This document shows positions 62,476 through 64,000 of a DNA stretch of 64,000 nt, in pieces. Under the pieces are notes generated by a model that did no database searches, was not told where the DNA came from, and was given only the letters and a program-made list of their open reading frames with translations. A program made the translations under genes and the position numbers. Position 1 is the stretch's first letter. Every line of letters begins with the position of its first letter. Source of the DNA: Paracoccus contaminans (GTDB lineage: Bacteria > Pseudomonadota > Alphaproteobacteria > Rhodobacterales > Rhodobacteraceae); NCBI RefSeq assembly GCF_002105555.1, contig NZ_CP020612.1, positions 2,100,001 to 2,164,000 of the forward strand. The letters run 5' to 3'.

Positions 62476-63279
62476 ATGACGCGACTGCACGCAACCGCGC
62501 TGTGCGCCCTGATGGCCTCGCCCGCCCTTGCCCAGCAGGCAAGCCTCGACCTGGTCGGGCCGATCAGCGATTACAAGCTGTATGTGACCGAAAACGCCGA
62601 CAAGCTGGTGGCTGATACCACCGTGTTTGCCGCGGCGATCAAGGCGGGCGATCTGGACCGGGCCAAGGCGCTGTATGCCGGAACGCGCGTAGGCTATGAA
62701 CGGATCGAGCCGATCGCCGAACTGTTCAGCGATCTCGACCTGTCCATGGATGCCCGCGCCGATGATTTCGAGGGGGGCGAGAAGGATCCCGACTTCAGCG
62801 GCTTTCACCGCATCGAATATGCGCTGTGGCAGGAAAACAGCACCGCATCCGTTCAGGCCGCGGCGGACCGCCTGCTGGCCGATGTCACCGACCTGCAGGG
62901 CCGCATCGAGGGGCTGACCTTTCCGCCCCAGGTGGTCGTCGGGGGCGCCGCTGTCCTGATGGAGGAAGTCGCCGCCACCAAGATTTCCGGCGAGGAAGAC
63001 CGCTACAGCCACACCGACCTGTGGGATATCCGGGCCAATGTGGACGGCTCGCAGAAGATCTATGAACTGGTCCGCCCGCTGCTGGACGACGCCGCCTTCA
63101 CCGCCAAGGTGGACGCCAATTTCGCCACCGTGGACGCCATTCTGGACAAGTATCGCGAAGGCGACGGATTTGCCCTCTATGACAAGCTGACCGACGAGGA
63201 TCGGAACGTCCTGGCCGCCGCCGTGAACACGCTGGCCGAGGATCTGTCCAACCTGCGCGGCAGGCTGGGCCTGGCCTGA
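62476..63279 (+). CDS. EfeM/imelysin-type M75 protein, second in the operon
   Basis: A 267-residue periplasmic protein with a signal peptide (to PALAQQ) and only the M75 (imelysin) domain, with the HxxE site in SGFHRIEYALWQE and acidic surroundings. It lacks the cupredoxin domain and so resembles EfeM, found in some Efe systems in place of EfeO. Having both in one operon suggests division of labour in binding iron. Starts 11 nt after efeB. Confidence 0.88.
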   Translation: MTRLHATALCALMASPALAQQASLDLVGPISDYKLYVTENADKLVADTTVFAAAIKAGDLDRAKALYAGTRVGYERIEPIAELFSDLDLSMDARADDFEGGEKDPDFSGFHRIEYALWQENSTASVQAAADRLLADVTDLQGRIEGLTFPPQVVVGGAAVLMEEVAATKISGEEDRYSHTDLWDIRANVDGSQKIYELVRPLLDDAAFTAKVDANFATVDAILDKYREGDGFALYDKLTDEDRNVLAAAVNTLAEDLSNLRGRLGLA

Positions 63280-63774
63280 TCCCAGGACGTGGCTGCCTGC
63301 CGGGCGCTGTCCTTGCCTGCCCGCGGCGGGGCGAGGCGGGCCGGGCGGGGCACCGGCGCGGCGCCGCCCGGGGCGCCGTGCAGAGCCATGTTGCGCCGTC
63401 GCAGGCGGGCAGTCGATCCAGGAGCCGCCACCGCCACGGCCAGCTGCCTCTGCTGGCCGCCAGCAAGGATGGGGGCATGAAAGGCGGTGCAATCCTTGGC
63501 TGCGGGACGTGATTTCCGGGTGATCGACGGTGCCGCATGGCGGGCGCCGCGCCCTGGTGGATGAGCCCGGGCGGGCCATGACTAAACATCTGTTGGCGAA
63601 ACCCTGCAGGCGCTGAGGCGTTCGACGGCACTCAGGTGTCCGGGATACGGGCTGGTGCCATGACCGCCGACAAGGAAAGGCAAGGGCCTGCTGCCCCGGC
63701 CTTTCCGGTGCCGCCGCATTGTCCGCATCATTCGATACCCGGCCGCCGCATGACCCATTCTGGCAGGAGCCTTC
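63280..63774. other. Gene-free stretch after the Efe operon
   Basis: About 495 bases. It contains GC-rich inverted repeats right after the Efe operon (around 63340-63380, including GGCGCGGCGCC) but no T run, so no firm terminator. I saw no convincing coding frame or RNA gene. Confidence 0.45.
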
Positions 63775-64000
63775 ATGATAAAGGCCGTTCTTTTCGACAT
63801 TGACGGAACACTTGTGGACAGCAACGAGCAGCATGTGACTGCCTGGCTGGAGGCGCTGGCACAGGTCGGGGCATCGCCCGACCGGCAGGCCGTGCATCAG
63901 CAGATGGGCAAGGGCGCGGACATGCTGGTGCCCGCCTTGCTGCCCGATGCTGACGAGGCCCGCATCGAGGCGCTGGGCAAGGCGCATGGCGCGATCTTCA
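63775..64000 (+). CDS. HAD-family hydrolase, partial (runs off the window)
   Basis: The first 75 residues of a HAD-superfamily phosphatase. The catalytic motif I is FDIDGTLVDSNEQH (nucleophile Asp first), followed by a cap-domain segment (HVTAWLEALAQVG, MGKGADMLVPALL) like phosphoglycolate phosphatase or beta-phosphoglucomutase relatives. AGGAG at 63765-63769 is 5 nt before the ATG at 63775. The rest lies beyond the window edge, so substrate cannot be judged. Confidence 0.85.
   Translation, partial: MIKAVLFDIDGTLVDSNEQHVTAWLEALAQVGASPDRQAVHQQMGKGADMLVPALLPDADEARIEALGKAHGAIF

Noticed and set aside
63280..63774. Small protein genes after the Efe operon
   Set aside because: Several short frames exist but none has a ribosome site or recognisable sequence.

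Overview
The window reads as chromosomal core DNA of a very GC-rich alphaproteobacterium (about 70% GC by eye), most likely Rhodobacteraceae and Paracoccus-like. The pointers are gene content and order: DUF6476-rluD-rpoH, hsp20-DUF1150, lgt-MidA-pgeF beside ubiK, a fused sulfate adenylyltransferase/APS kinase, and the run pyrH-frr-uppS-cdsA-dxr-rseP-bamA-skp-fabZ-lpxA-lpxI-lpxB. No prophage, insertion sequence, CRISPR array or secretion-system island was seen.

Layout. 1-2250: pyrimidine/purine salvage (cdd, a decayed add, upp). 2300-7500: a SPOR protein, two membrane proteins of unknown role, rluD and the heat-shock sigma factor rpoH, followed by an 8-bp tandem repeat. 7600-11970: a gene-poor stretch, ubiK, lgt, a MidA-like methyltransferase, pgeF and an Lrp/AsnC regulator. 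12120-20430: trxB, PAPS synthesis, two overlapping glycosyltransferase genes, DUF1150-hsp20 behind a heat-shock-like promoter, a DUF465 protein, purEK and arsC. 20550-26050: two peptidases, metY and a SIMPL protein. 26296-32340: a 1366-residue membrane protein with GspL-like and GspC/PilP-like ends, then a CPA2 antiporter. 32360-39380: a lipoprotein, an RTX protein, a CoxE-type VWA protein with a tiny membrane protein, a Hint-domain protein, ppx/gppA and rlmE. 39578-54681: an AraC regulator, miaA, then the envelope-biogenesis cluster for isoprenoid, phospholipid, outer-membrane protein and lipid A synthesis. 54665-64000: ridA, a TSUP permease, a CPA1 antiporter, a DUF1489 protein, tRNA-Gly(CCC), cobA, a four-gene Efe iron-uptake operon and the start of a HAD phosphatase gene.

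How the genes work together. The 41.6-54.7 kb block is one of the main envelope assembly lines: UppS and CdsA supply undecaprenyl and CDP-diacylglycerol carriers, Dxr feeds isoprenoid synthesis, RseP and BamA/Skp handle outer-membrane stress and protein insertion, and FabZ/LpxA/LpxI/LpxB make the lipid A disaccharide precursor. RpoH could drive the hsp20-DUF1150 pair, which carries a CTTG-N18-CCCATAT-like promoter. EfeU, EfeO, EfeB and a second M75 protein form an iron importer.

Points that stand out. (1) The adenosine deaminase homologue has lost nearly all its zinc and catalytic residues while keeping a long open frame. (2) add, dxr and fabZ each need one extra base in a C or G run to be read through, and nadD has a related start problem. 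Because dxr and fabZ are normally essential, assembly errors in homopolymers are the first suspicion. (3) The 1366-residue protein looks like a single-chain relative of type II secretion or type IV pilus inner-membrane components. (4) An intrinsic-terminator-like hairpin lies upstream of the Hint-domain gene with no obvious gene to terminate.
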